Assembly (NCBI GenBank): GCA_029931535.1
Contig: JAQPZY010001471.1
Location: forward strand, 1,364,001 to 1,428,000
Source: Margaritifera margaritifera
Taxonomy: Eukaryota > Mollusca > Bivalvia > Unionida > Margaritiferidae
DNA: 64,000 nucleotides
Direction: 5' to 3'
This document shows positions 11,028 to 22,446 of the stretch, in pieces. A program made the translations under genes and the position numbers. The stretch's first letter is position 1; every line of letters starts with the position of its first letter. The notes beneath the pieces are model-generated. The model made no database searches, was not told the origin of the DNA, and was given only the letters and a program-made list of their open reading frames with translations.

Positions 11028-14000
11028 TACAATACAGCTCATGTGATTTTTTGGAACCCCACGCATCGCGGTGGGGTACTTAATCCCCTCCACTCTAGCT
11101 CCGCGATAACACTCCGCGGTGGAGGCATAAATACCTACAAATCACCACCGCGTTTCGGCAAGCACACCGATGTAAACTCCACCGTGGAGGGGCTAGTCAA
11201 CATTACTGATTGACATCTGAACAGCCAATGAATGAAGACCACCTATGGAAAGACGGAGACGTCAAGAGTGATTTACAACCGGATACCATTTGAAGAATCA
11301 GTCGTCTTTATTTTGATCATATTTGGACAATAAAAAAATTATTTCAAAAGGCTTGTATATTCAGTACACATTACTGTTTATAAAAGGTTGATCGACTTCT
11401 TTTGCAATAAGTTTATGATTTTAATTTATTTCAAAGAAATATGAACAAACTTATGCACTGACTTGACGAGAAGCACACATTGCTGAGCTTCTCAAGCAGA
11501 ATAAATTTATCATTTTGTTCCTAAGGAAAGTAATTCTCTGAGATATGGACAATTAAAATCCAAATTGACATCCGCTTCTGCTTATACCCCCCCCCACAAC
11601 AAACCTAAAACAATGAATTTACACTGAAATGCAAACTGCGTGCTTAGTCTTTAAGCAGTAATAGCAGAGTGACGAGGCTGAATATTATGACTCCATGTGT
11701 ACTGTAAGGGACTGACCATTTAATATATGGGGTTTATATGTTGTTTTGTTTTTTCGACCGGGATATTTTTTGTTCTTTAATCACAATATTTATTTATTTT
11801 AAGTGAAATATGGAACGGATTAACGTCTACTACAAAAATCAGAGAAAGACAATTGTTTTCATGCATTTACCCCCCCCCCCCTTGGAAAATTCAATTGTCT
11901 CTCCCTAATAAAGACTTGACTTCAGCGGATGTTCTACAGAAATCAAGGCAGTGACCATTGTGAACACTGTTGTAAAATATTAACAAGGGTTTGCATCAAA
12001 GGATGATGTAAGTTTCAGCTTGGGAACAGTGTGTTTTTATCACACGAAGCCATCTGATTTGGCGCGTTGTACTTTACAGCCGCAATTATGGTCTGGTCCC
12101 GCCATTAACAACGGAAGTTTGATAATTGTTAGTAATTAATCTGAACTCGGCTTATTACCGAAATGAAAAATAATATGGAAAATTCTAAAATCTGAGATGT
12201 TCTGAGATTTTAATTTCCAACAAGTTTAGAGCATTTTGCATGGATGTATTGTCTTCATGTGTATCCTATTATTTGCTCATTTTTCTACGGCGAAAATATA
12301 AAAATAAAATATACTCTTTTAATTATTTTTACGCAGATATTAAAGAATGCAGTTTCCTGTTTGTGACTGTTAGAGCCTTTGGTTATTGAGCGTGTTTCTG
12401 TGCCTCGTCCCGCCCTGATTTAAAAAAATAAATAAATATATCCCCCCCGAAAATTCCTGCGGATGCCCATGAACACACACACGACTTTAGAGCGCATGCT
12501 CGGGAGTTTCTGTGCAGTGGTGGGAACATTTCTTTCTTTTTTGCTCCATAACGCTATAATGTCTAGCATGTTATTACTTTTTTACCACTACTGAACGTTT
12601 CCAGATTTCAGTTTGTGTACGCTGAGATTTATAATCAGTCAGATTTTAATATTTTAATTCTGACGACTGACTAAAAATGTCGACATGTCAAGCAGTGAAA
12701 AAGAAAAATTTTGGTTAACATTAATAAGCATTTTAGCGTTATTTTTGAAACTCGCATTAGTGTAAAACTCTTCAAAACATAAGCAGAATCACGAAAAACT
12801 TTAATGGCAGGAACATCTTTTTGGCTTAGTGTGAAAGAGGCGGTCGCTAATTGAAGAAAGCTACCCAATCATGGAATACTTAAACTCTTACTGAAGCATG
12901 TACACCCCCCCAACAAAAAAAAAGGTTTTTAAAAGTAATAGATTACAAAGACTTGCGCAGTAGTGCTTTGGATTACATATTTTATGAGAAAGAGAGAGAG
13001 AAAAAGAGAGAGAGAGGGAGGGAGGGGAACTTTACTAAGAAGAGTTAATGATCTAAAATTATTCATCTTATTTTTCTGTATTATGCAATAGGAAAACGAA
13101 CAGAAAAGAAAAAGTTAAACATTAATTTCATCTGATGCGCAAGTTTGTCAGATCAATGGCAAAGAAAACAAACCCGCAGAAGCGCTGCTGTTGTACTTTT
13201 AGGTTTACAGTTAGCACATGAAATTAACACGTCAATATCAGCAGTGCTGATGGCTTCTCTTGTGCTAGGTTACTTGCACGTGTCAACTACATGTATCTAA
13301 GATGACCTTTTGCGGCCATTTGTGATTTTAAAAAAACCCGCTACTTTGGCAATTAATGCAAATTAGTACAGTTTAAAATAAAATAACGATGTGAAATCTT
13401 AATAATGCTTTATTTAAGCAATTGGATGTCAGAAAAAATCGTACAATATGTGAATGAGTACTCATGCATGGAGTAACCATCGGAACTTGAGTGATTTTGT
13501 TTCACTTCAGTCAGGTATGACTGCAGCTTTGTTATTAATTTGTTCGATGTTTATCGTTCTTTTCATTGCAGGTAGTACAATATCACTGACTTTCATATGA
13601 TCATTACAATTTTGTATTGCGTTTACTGAAAAAGAAATAAGGATATGAATGCATGTTTAGATTCCGATAACACAGTATTGAAGAAGAAAAAAAATAGATT
13701 CATTGCGCAAAATGTAGTATTAATACAGTTTGCGAGGCATTGTCATTACGTTATCATCATCTCAAATATGATTTGGCACTATGTATCATATATTATCTTC
13801 ATTAGAACAAGGAAATATTTATAATTAACTGAATTACTATGTTTTTTTCAGTATCAAAAAGTTAGCAAATTGCTCCCCAGAGGGATAACAATGTAGATAA
13901 ATCGGTGCCCCCCCCCCCCACCTCCCCTCTCTCTCTCAACCTCTGCTTGCATGGGTGATAAACAGTAAACCACGCCCATATTATCGAGACCACGTCCGCT

Positions 14001-14179
14001 CCGCAGTGGTGATCAGATGCGACTCCGCGAGAAAGCGTGGTGTGCAGGGCTATTCTCCGCGACAACTCCGTCAGGATGCGTGGAGTGATGGTGGAGGGGT
14101 TTTTCTTAATCCTCTCCACTCACTCTCCACCCCCACCACGATGCGTGGGGTTCCGAAAAATCACGTGAGCTGTACTGTA
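11028..14179. mobile_element. candidate 3.15-kb non-autonomous element with inverted ends
   Basis: The left end TACAATACAGCTCATGTGAT and the reverse complement of the right end TACAGTACAGCTCACGTGAT match. The match extends to about 48 bases through 'cggaaccccacgcatcg' and 'ggtgggg'. Beyond that, GC-rich subterminal sequence continues on both sides but aligns poorly. ATATAC abuts the left end (11022-11027) and also occurs four bases beyond the right end (14184-14189), a possible but imprecise target duplication. The 2.6-kb interior is AT-rich, has C-runs and a (GA)n tract at about 12985-13025, and shows no transposase. It could also be two solo copies facing each other. Confidence 0.6.
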
Positions 14180-14223
14180 CCTTATATACCTTTGGTACTT
14201 TGATAACTTATATACTTTTAGTA

Positions 14224-14371
14224 CTTTGATACTTTTCACTTTCATTCTGTGTATGTATTTCTATTCGCCGTTTATCATACCTGTCCAATCAAGTAAAGAG
14301 TAAATAATTTGTATAAATTTAAATGAAAGTTTATTGTGCTTTTTATTATTATTCAAATAAAACTAAAGATT
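14224..14371 (+). repeat. direct-repeat copy related to 14979-15175
   Basis: This shares 'gatacttttcactttcatt', 'ctgtgtatgtatt' and the downstream 'attattattcaaa' blocks with 14979-15175, in the same orientation and about 755 bases away, with more decay. Confidence 0.7.
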
Positions 14372-14978
14372 AATGTACGAGCTGTGATAAATACTGCTAA
14401 AAGATCCAAACCTGAAGCCTGAAATATACTTCCCTAGAGATTTCGTCATAAACAGGCTGTGGTGTATATAAATGTGAATCAGCCACATGATTGTTTTCGG
14501 TTGGATTTATTGGAATAAATCAATTAAACACAAATGGTTAACGACAGACTGTCGACTTATTATTTTTCATACAAGCACTTATTATTTTCGCAAAGAAGTC
14601 AACACCTTCCTCAAACAAATAAAATGCACCTTGTTTGCATCATAGTCTTTTGGGAATCTAACATTTGGTCTAATGAATCCAACATTCAGCCTCAAAACCA
14701 GTTTACTTATTTTTGTGTCTTTGGGCATTAAATGAATTCTTTGTCAATTCCGAATCCTTTATGAATATTCCCCGTTCACATATTTCCAAGAAGAAGACTT
14801 TCTTAACACCCTTACAATCAACTGTCATATCATCAAAAGCAGTATAAAAGTACATGTTTCACTATTGCCAAATATTTGGAAACCTTTTAAACAAAAATTA
14901 AATTAAATGCTATTTATTTGTCAAAAACTATATCATTAAAAGTTAAAGTAAATATATAAGATAATGTCTGCGAACACT

Positions 14979-15239
14979 TTTGATACTTTTCACTTTCATT
15001 CTGTGTATGTATTACTACGGTTAGCTCTTTATCAGATCTGTCAAATCAAGTACGACCGAGGAACGTCATTACACAAATTGTGCTATAAATAGGAAAAAAG
15101 TAAATAATTCGTATCAAAATCACATAAATCATATTTTAATTTGCTTTATATTATTATTCAAACAAAAACAAATCATAATTCCTGTATATATACACCGAGA
15201 ACATGTAAATACATGTGTATTTCGGTGTTTCTAGTAACC
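14979..15239 (+). repeat. repeat copy, inverted partner of 8763-8980
   Basis: The left part repeats 14224-14371 directly. The right part (15035-15239) is the inverse of 8763-8980. It ends at 'ctagtaaccc', the boundary also seen as 'ggttactag' at 8763. Likely a full-length member of the dispersed family. Confidence 0.75.
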
Positions 15240-15900
15240 CACATTTTCAGTATATATACAGTATTATAGAGTAGGCCTACAGTATTTTCCACCCACACCA
15301 CAATACATCCTCTTCTTAAGTTAATTATGTTGCAATAGGTCAATATTAATTTTTCAATCAACCTGATGATTCATTATGATAAATATTTTCCTTATTAACA
15401 GGATGGAACACATAAGATCATCAGGAGAAGAATAAAAGCCCAGAGATGGTAATGGTCATTGTGAATTTTATACAAAATCTATAATCTTAGAAATAAATGT
15501 CATCAAGGAAAGACCGTCTAACGTAGGTTGATACACCAACACCATTTCAGCTTGTGTGGGCAAAACCCCCTCCAGGGGTGTTGTGCCCTGGCTCAACAGA
15601 GGGAGGTGTTGCACCCACCCCCAACCCAGACTTGGAACTTCTTTTTCTTTTACTTCTCACTTAAAACCCTGCTGACAGGTGAAAAAAAAGGTTCGTCATT
15701 ACGTTTTGCGATACCTGCTTACAATTAATCCTCGTTAGTATGCGTCTAAATGTCCTAGATCTGTAAGAAAGTTAAGCACTCATTAAAGTAACTGCTACAA
15801 TACTGAAAATCACATTGTGTAATCTATACACGAGTGCTTGTGCGTTATTATCAAACCGCTTGAAAGACACTTGCATTATCGTAAGCATCTTAACTACATA
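15240..15900. other. region upstream of RPL37A, no gene seen
   Basis: No coding region is supported; RPL37A promoter elements probably lie in its last few hundred bases, but I cannot define any. Confidence 0.5.
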
Positions 15901-15923
15901 GAACAGGAAGTATTATCTTGCTG

Positions 15924-15958
15924 CCTTTCCGGTTTTCTCTTGAAAATTTAGCACAGAA
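15924..15958 (+). promoter_or_regulatory. RPL37A: putative RPL37A transcription start and 5'TOP tract
   Basis: A pyrimidine run CCTTTCC beginning at about 15924, followed by GGTTTTCTCTTG, lies 35 bases before the ATG. This is the position and composition of the 5' terminal oligopyrimidine tract of animal ribosomal-protein mRNAs, which couples their translation to growth signalling. The exact start is inferred, and a very short 5'UTR is implied. Confidence 0.6.
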
Positions 15959-15961
15959 ATG
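15959..15961 (+). CDS. RPL37A: RPL37A (eL43), coding exon 1: the initiator codon only
   Basis: Exon 2 opens with the second residue of the protein (AKRTKK...) directly after an acceptor, so the ATG must come from an upstream exon ending in phase 0. Here ATG is immediately followed by a donor, GTACGAGT (15962 on), and preceded by a pyrimidine tract typical of ribosomal-protein promoters. No other upstream ATG|GT with a TOP-like leader was found nearby, so this assignment is inferred but fits exactly: total coding length becomes 93 codons including stop. Confidence 0.75.
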
Positions 15962-18377
15962 GTACGAGTCAGAATAATTCGTTTTCACAATCAGTAAACA
16001 TCAGCGAAATAATCAAATGTTATATATAGTCAGAAAGACTGAAATGAAAATAAAGGCCTTTTCTATATAAAAATGCACCTTTTACCCAATTTTAATGGTT
16101 GATGTATGTGTTTTTGTTATATACAACAGTTGTGACTTGTAGAAGATCATGTGTATTCTATCAATACTAGCTGTACCAACTCGTGGGAATATTTAGCAAC
16201 TGCGTGCTTGTACGTAAGAAACTAAGAGAGAGTAAAAGTACTTTATTGCAAGCGGAGAAACAAAGCAGAAGAATAATTTTTAAGAGGTTACAGACTCAAA
16301 CTAAACTATACATTGATCAGTTTGGTATCGCATCACAATGCCATTAGCGTTAACGATGGATTTAAAAGAAATTTGGTCGCATTCTTCAAAATGCATACTT
16401 TTATTTTCCAATAACTCCTCAGTTGTGGTAATATATTCCAATATGACGGTTTTGGGATCAGAAAATGAATTTGTAACCATTAGTTCCGGGCATAGGATAC
16501 CTTTAGTCCTACAGTGTAAGACGTCTACCCAGATATTTTATGTTTGGCTCTACGTCTTACTGCTTAAAGAAACGACTTTGTGTAGCGTGATCCCCGGTAG
16601 ACTGACAGGGAACTAGAGGCCAGATTTTCAGGAATATCTCGCACTCATGGCAGCCCATATTGACACTTTTCCACAAATTAAAGTCTAATTGCTTTAGTCG
16701 GACTATGCTTACTCTGATGTATTTTTCCTAACGGAATCAAATTCTGACACAAGCAAGTGGACGCCTTTTTTTTAAGTTCTGTTGACATTTCATTTGGTTG
16801 AAATGCAATGGGAGCAGAGGAATGCCAAAGAGTCAGTAAAGACAAGATAAGTATCTTAAACGAAACGATTCTGAATAATCGCTTTCACCATCTTTAGTAT
16901 ATAATTCTTCTTTTTGTTAAAAAAATAAACTTTAACTTGAACCGACTTCGGCATTTATTGGCTGCCATCACATTTTGGAGGTTTTCACTTTGCATAAATA
17001 TTTAATGCAAGAAGCAATCGTGTGACTACAAAGTATGGTGCAAAAATAGACCTATTTTGGAAACTTGGTCCAGTATTATTATGGAAAAGTTCTTTATGTA
17101 GTTATTCCCCCATTGCTTGAGCATAGCTACAAGCTAGGGAATTTTCAAACCATACATACTGTCATGTGGCTGAAGGGGGGGGGGGTATTTTGATGTTAAT
17201 GCATGTACATCAGTGCAAATGCCTCACTATGCCACTGGCAACAAAAGGGTTTCAGGGAGGGTATTTCGTGCACCACAGCTGTTGGTGGGTGGAGAGAAAT
17301 TTAATAATGCTTTGTAAATATAGACCAATCTGCAAATTTTCACAGAAGACGCCAATGTTTCATCGCTTTGCAATATCATTGAACAAGTTGGAAGGTCCTA
17401 GAGATTATACATGTGGTATGTGAAAGATTATGGCACTGGACACATTTTCCATAAAATTTAATATAGCCACTGGATATTGATGAAATTTATTAAAAATCAT
17501 TAGAAGAAGAAACATTGATATATTTCATGAATTGATGTTCCAAAAAATGTGTAGTTTCTGTTTTGTATTTGCTTTTGCTGCAGTTTTAGTGTTATGCATT
17601 CATTAATTCACTGTTTTTCCTTTTCAACTTTTTGTTTTGAAAAAATATATTTTCTTTTATGAAAACTTTGGATAGAATCTTACTCTGCAACATTATTTTA
17701 TATTTATCTTATTATTTATTTCTTTTTAAAAATTATAAGTTAGCTGTTGGCAGATTCAAGGCCTTGAAAATATATATGTTATAGGGTCAGATGGTGAACT
17801 AGCTCCCCAACAAGTATATTGAGGGTGATAATAAAGGTTTTGTTGTTTCTATCTTTTCTTTTGGTTCTAATTAGGACCTCAATTAGATGTATCTTTCTAG
17901 GTCTTGTATGCGCCGACACACTGCCACACATCACGTGGCATAAGGGATTACTGATAGGACTAACATCGTCAAAGGAACCCAGGGCAATCATTCAGTTGTA
18001 AGATTTTGAGAAGTTTTTAGATCAGGAGATAGGCTTTCATGCCTGCGCTGTTTTATGGTTTGGGACTGTAGGGTTTTTAAATGTTTGGAAAACATAGCTA
18101 CTGAATAATTGCATGAAATAATTATGGGCACCCAATAAGAAATGTCCGACATTCAGAGTTGTCAGCTTGTCATTTCAGCTTATCATTTCAATATGTCTGG
18201 CAAAAATTGATATTTTCTTAGCTTTGACAATATATCGTTGCATTCATGTTAGCCTGATCTGCGCATTTGATGTTAAATTGACTATTAGAGATATAATTTC
18301 GTAGTCATTTGGCCTTGTACTCAGTAACCATACTGCAAAAAAAGAAAATATTCCTTAATTTTTAATTTTTTTTCCAG
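15962..18377 (+). other. RPL37A: RPL37A intron 1
   Basis: A phase-0 intron of 2.4 kb. It is AT-rich with unique-looking sequence, several short chance open frames and a G-run at about 17177. No snoRNA with convincing C/D or H/ACA boxes was seen. Confidence 0.7.
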
Positions 18378-18506
18378 GCCAAGCGCACCAAGAAGGTCGG
18401 AATTTGTGGAAAGTATGGTACCAGATATGGTGCCTCCCTAAGGAAAACTGTGAAGAGAATGGAAGTGTCACAGCACTCCAAGTACACATGCCCCTTCTGT
18501 GGAAAA
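18378..18506 (+). CDS. RPL37A: RPL37A (eL43), coding exon 2
   Basis: 43 codons, opening [20 protein letters not shown] and ending [11 protein letters not shown] at the donor GTAAGAAG. The acceptor is tttccag. This is the conserved N-terminal half of 60S ribosomal protein eL43, including the first pair of zinc-binding cysteines, C39 and C42. The protein sits on the large subunit. The exon ends in phase 0 inside the zinc ribbon. Identification is essentially certain from near-identity to the animal family. Confidence 0.98.
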
Positions 18507-18984
18507 GTAAGAAGTTAACATACAGTAAAATGTGTTTTAAAATTAGAAATGTAAATCCATTAATTGCACATGTACATAGCAGTATCAGGAATAGAAACTT
18601 ATTATTTCAGAATACATCAAGAATATGTATTTAAAAATGCAATTTTATTGGTTCTTTTGTGTATTCTATAGTGCTCTTCAGCAGCATGTTCAGAGGTTTA
18701 GCCAAGACACCCCCTTGTGGGATTTGCGCAAAAGATACCAAGTTGTGCAAGAAAAGAGATTTAATGCAGCAAAAGTGGCATCAAAATAACAAACAAGGGA
18801 CATTTTGTTTACCTTTTAAATCTGATAAAATGTGCCAGCTGATCATTAAACGTCTGAATTGTTCAATGATTGTTGTTTTTTTTAAATGAACAAAATCCAT
18901 GAAGCAATCTTTTCTGGTTGCACTGGTCACTATACTTGGACTATCCATTTCTCCCTCCCCCCTTTCTCCTGATCCCATATATGC

Positions 18985-20352
18985 AAATCTTGGAATTGTC
19001 CAGAAATAATCATCTTGAAAATCTTCTTATCGCTACTCCTTTTAAATGGATGGTCATATCAACATGGGGATTTTCACAAAAATAAACTTTTTATGATGTC
19101 TAGTTGGTCCTGAATGTAAATGGTCACAATCTGATTCCAATATGGCTGCCATGACAGCCATCTTGAAAATCTTGTTATCACTACTTCAGAGTGGAAAGTA
19201 GTATCAACATGGGCTTTTCACAAGAAGACTTCTTATGATATCTAGTTGGTCCTAAATGAAAATGGTTCCGCTCAGACATCCAATATGGCAGGCACAGCAG
19301 CCATATTGAAAATCTTGTTATTGCTACTTCGCCTGAATTGTTCATATCAACATGTTTTTTTTTACTAAAAGACTTCTTATAATGTCTAGTTGGTCCTAAA
19401 TGAAAATGGTGCTTATCTGACATTCAGTATGGCTGCCACAACATCCATCTTGAAAATCTTGTTATTGCTATTTATCCTGAATGGAAAGTCATATTGACAT
19501 GGGTTTTCACCAGAAGACATCTTGTGATGTCTAGTTGGACCTAATGAAAACGGTTCTGCTCAGACATCAAATATGACCGCCACAGCAGCTGTCATGAAAA
19601 TCTTCTCACTACTGCTCCTTAGTGGATGGTTATATCAACGTGGGGTTTTCACTCAAAGACTTCTTATGTCTAGTTTGTGCTGATCTGACATCCAGTACGA
19701 CATCTTGAAAATCATGTTCTCGCTACTAAATAGAAAGTTGTATCAACATGAGGTTTTCATCAGAATAATATATGTCTACTTGTGCCTGAATGAAAACAGT
19801 GCTGATCTGACCGCAGATATGGCCACCATGACATCCATCTTGAAAATCTTCTTGTAGCTACTGCTTCTAAATGGAAAGTGATACCAGCATAGGGTATTCA
19901 CCAGAAGACTTATTACGGTATCTAGTTAGTCCTGAATGACAACGATGCGGATCTGACATCCAATATGGCCACTATGTCAGTCACATTGAACATCATGGTC
20001 ATATCGATATAGGGTTTTCATTAAAAGACTTATTATGATATCTAGTTGGTCCTAAATGAAAATGGTACCCTGTAGAAATCTTGTAAATAATTCTCCAGAA
20101 TGTATGGATGGTCATATTGGCATGGGCTTTTCACCAAAAGTCTTTTAATGCTGTGTTGTTTTTGTCCTAAATGAACACTCTGCTGATCTTACCTCCACCA
20201 TGGCTGCCACAGCAGCTAATTTGAAAATCTTGTCGCTCAGGAATATCAGAGATGGTTTCAACACTCAGCAGTTATAAAGAAGAAATGGTCTTGAATTCCT
20301 GTAAATTCTTTTTAGACCTTAGGACATCGGTCCTTTCAAGAGACTCTTGTTT
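18985..20352 (+). repeat. dispersed element with 138-bp internal repeats, copy ii
   Basis: About eight or nine diverged units, each with 'tggctgccacagcagccat', 'cttgaaaatcttgttat' and 'tagttggtcctaaatgaaaa' words spaced 137-146 bases. The array ends with 'gaagaaatggtcttgaatt' and 'tttcaagagactcttgttt', the same terminal block as at 7812 and 32810. The left end of the family (AGCTC..TGGTC) is absent here. Confidence 0.8.
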
Positions 20353-20939
20353 TATGTAGACATCAGTTGAACTACCTCCATTCATCAGACTTGTTCACAC
20401 AAGAATGCATTCTGTCTTTGGCACTTCATGAAGAGAAATGAAAACTAGACTTTTCTAGAAGCTTGCAATCATAAGCACTATGGCAAAAGAGTACTCATTA
20501 TTCATTTACACTGATTACCTGATTTAGAGAACAAGATGCATAGTGCATTACAGGCAAGAGAAAGATCAGTCCCTGAAACATGTGATAGAAAAAAAAAGAT
20601 TTATTTAGTTTTCATATGAAAGGGCTGATCCACTTAAACATACAATAATGATGACAAACTCTCACTTTAGGAAGCTAATCGCTGTCTCAGTTAAACCAGG
20701 ACTGTCAATTTCCAATGCTGAACGTAACTCGGCTTCTAGCCTGCCAAAATAAACCCATGAGATTTTAGAATTGCATGTTCCATGAACCCAGAATTGCATG
20801 TTCCATGGACTCAGAAAACTTTGTAATGGACTCATCCATTTTTCCTAAAATAAGAGTTAAATGCATCCAGTTGTTTCTGGTGGACTTGAGTTGAAAATCC
20901 TTAATGCTGATTGTGGTAAAGCATGCAAGAGACATATAA

Positions 20940-21168
20940 CATAGATATTGGATTAATACAAACTTTATCTAGCACTGTACATATAGCATAGATATTGGAT
21001 TAATACAAACTTTATCTAGCACTGTACATATAACATAGATATTGGATTAATACAAACTTTATCTAGCACTGTACATATAACATAGATATTGGATTAATAC
21101 AAACTTTATCTAGCACTGTACATATAACAGAGATATTGGATTAATACAAACTTTATTTAGCACTGTAC
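20940..21168 (+). repeat. 47-bp minisatellite, five copies
   Basis: The unit beginning 'catagatattggattaatac' recurs at 20940, 20987, 21034, 21081 and 21128 with only two or three substitutions, so it is young. It lies in RPL37A intron 2. Confidence 0.95.
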
Positions 21169-21889
21169 CAGCAATGTTGTTATATTTCGCTAGAAAGATG
21201 CATCTTTGTTGAGTTTGGGGTGGTGATGATAATTGGGGTACATGTAGATAGCAGTGGTGTTAAGTATTATATTTGTTAGAGTGTGCTCCCCACCCCCTTA
21301 TAAAATGTGACTCCATGTAGACAACTTGGATCTTTATTGTGTTTTAGCTTTTTCCAGTGACCCTCTGCATATCTATATGGAGCCCATACTCTCGGAGGTT
21401 CTTCTTGATAAAGTTGTAACTTTTCGTTGAACGAAAAAAAAAAAGAAATAAGATATGATCTCTCTTTCGCTTGCATTGTGTGTGTTCCAGAATAAGCTTT
21501 AAACATGTATCTACACTTGTATTTTTGCTCATTGTCAAGAAGAACAGCAGGAGAAAATTGTTGGAAAGTTTTTGGAGCTTAATCCATACTGCCACTTAAC
21601 CAGGAATAATAAGTGGTGAAAAGTTGAATTCTTTCGTGCTGAGGGAAGCTGCATGTGAGTGAATTCTTTTCATGTTTGTTCACTTTGTGGCATACATTAT
21701 GAAATCAGGGGAGAGGTTCTGCTTGTCCCCCATATTTTTTCAATTTCCTGAGACATCCCATACAAAAGCCTGTCACAAAGTGGACCATTTTCAGGCAGAC
21801 ACCATGGACATTTATACTTAATTTCACAGAATTTCTAAATTTCACCAACCAAACTATCACACTGTAAACATGCTGTACCTACATTTCAG

Positions 21890-21972
21890 GAAGCAATGAA
21901 AAGGAAGGCTGTGGGAATTTGGGCCTGTGCCAGGTGCAAGAAAAAGGTTGCAGGTGGCGCTTGGGTCTACAG
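21890..21972 (+). CDS. RPL37A: RPL37A (eL43), coding exon 3
   Basis: 27 codons plus two bases, acceptor ttcag, donor GTAAAG. It encodes [20 protein letters not shown] then AGGAWVY, containing the second zinc pair C57 and C60 and the invariant VAGGAW motif. It ends phase 2 (AG), completed by C from exon 4 to give Ser. The spacing C39-x2-C42-x14-C57-x2-C60 is that of the family zinc ribbon. Confidence 0.98.
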
Positions 21973-22393
21973 GTAAAGTGGAATTTCTTATTTGTTTGGT
22001 TTGCTTGTTCATTTTGTTTAACTTAAGGTGATTCAGTGAAACCTATCTCGAGAGATCACCCTTTCTATCAAGGAAACAAGGTCTCACAAAACATGTGGTC
22101 CCTCATTAAAGGTTATAAAGTTTTTATGGACTTTACATGAATGTCATTTATTTCAGTCGTTTTGTCTGTCACATGAAAAACTGCATGAAGGTCATAAATA
22201 TTGTACACCATATTGAACCTCCAGTCAGTATTCAGTCATTCGATATATAACAATGATCCCCAACATGCAATGTAATGATTACACACATCTGTCTTCATTC
22301 CTTACCATTGCAAATGAATAAAATTAATGTGTATGTGTGGGTCAGTGTGTGTGTGTTTATGTGTGTATATATGTGTGTGTGTTTATGTGTGTA

Positions 22394-22446
<53 letters not shown>

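Larger units (their letters stand above)
18507..21889 (+). other. RPL37A: RPL37A intron 2
   Basis: A phase-0 intron of 3.4 kb containing copy ii of the 138-bp-repeat element and a 47-bp minisatellite. Otherwise non-coding. Confidence 0.8.

Noticed and set aside
15528..15728. 66-codon frame beside a 'ccccctccaggggtgttg' palindrome
   Set aside because: No family resemblance; the palindrome is short and likely chance or a decayed repeat.
20940..21168. CRISPR-like array
   Set aside because: The 47-bp units are directly abutting without variable spacers, in a eukaryotic intron; a minisatellite.
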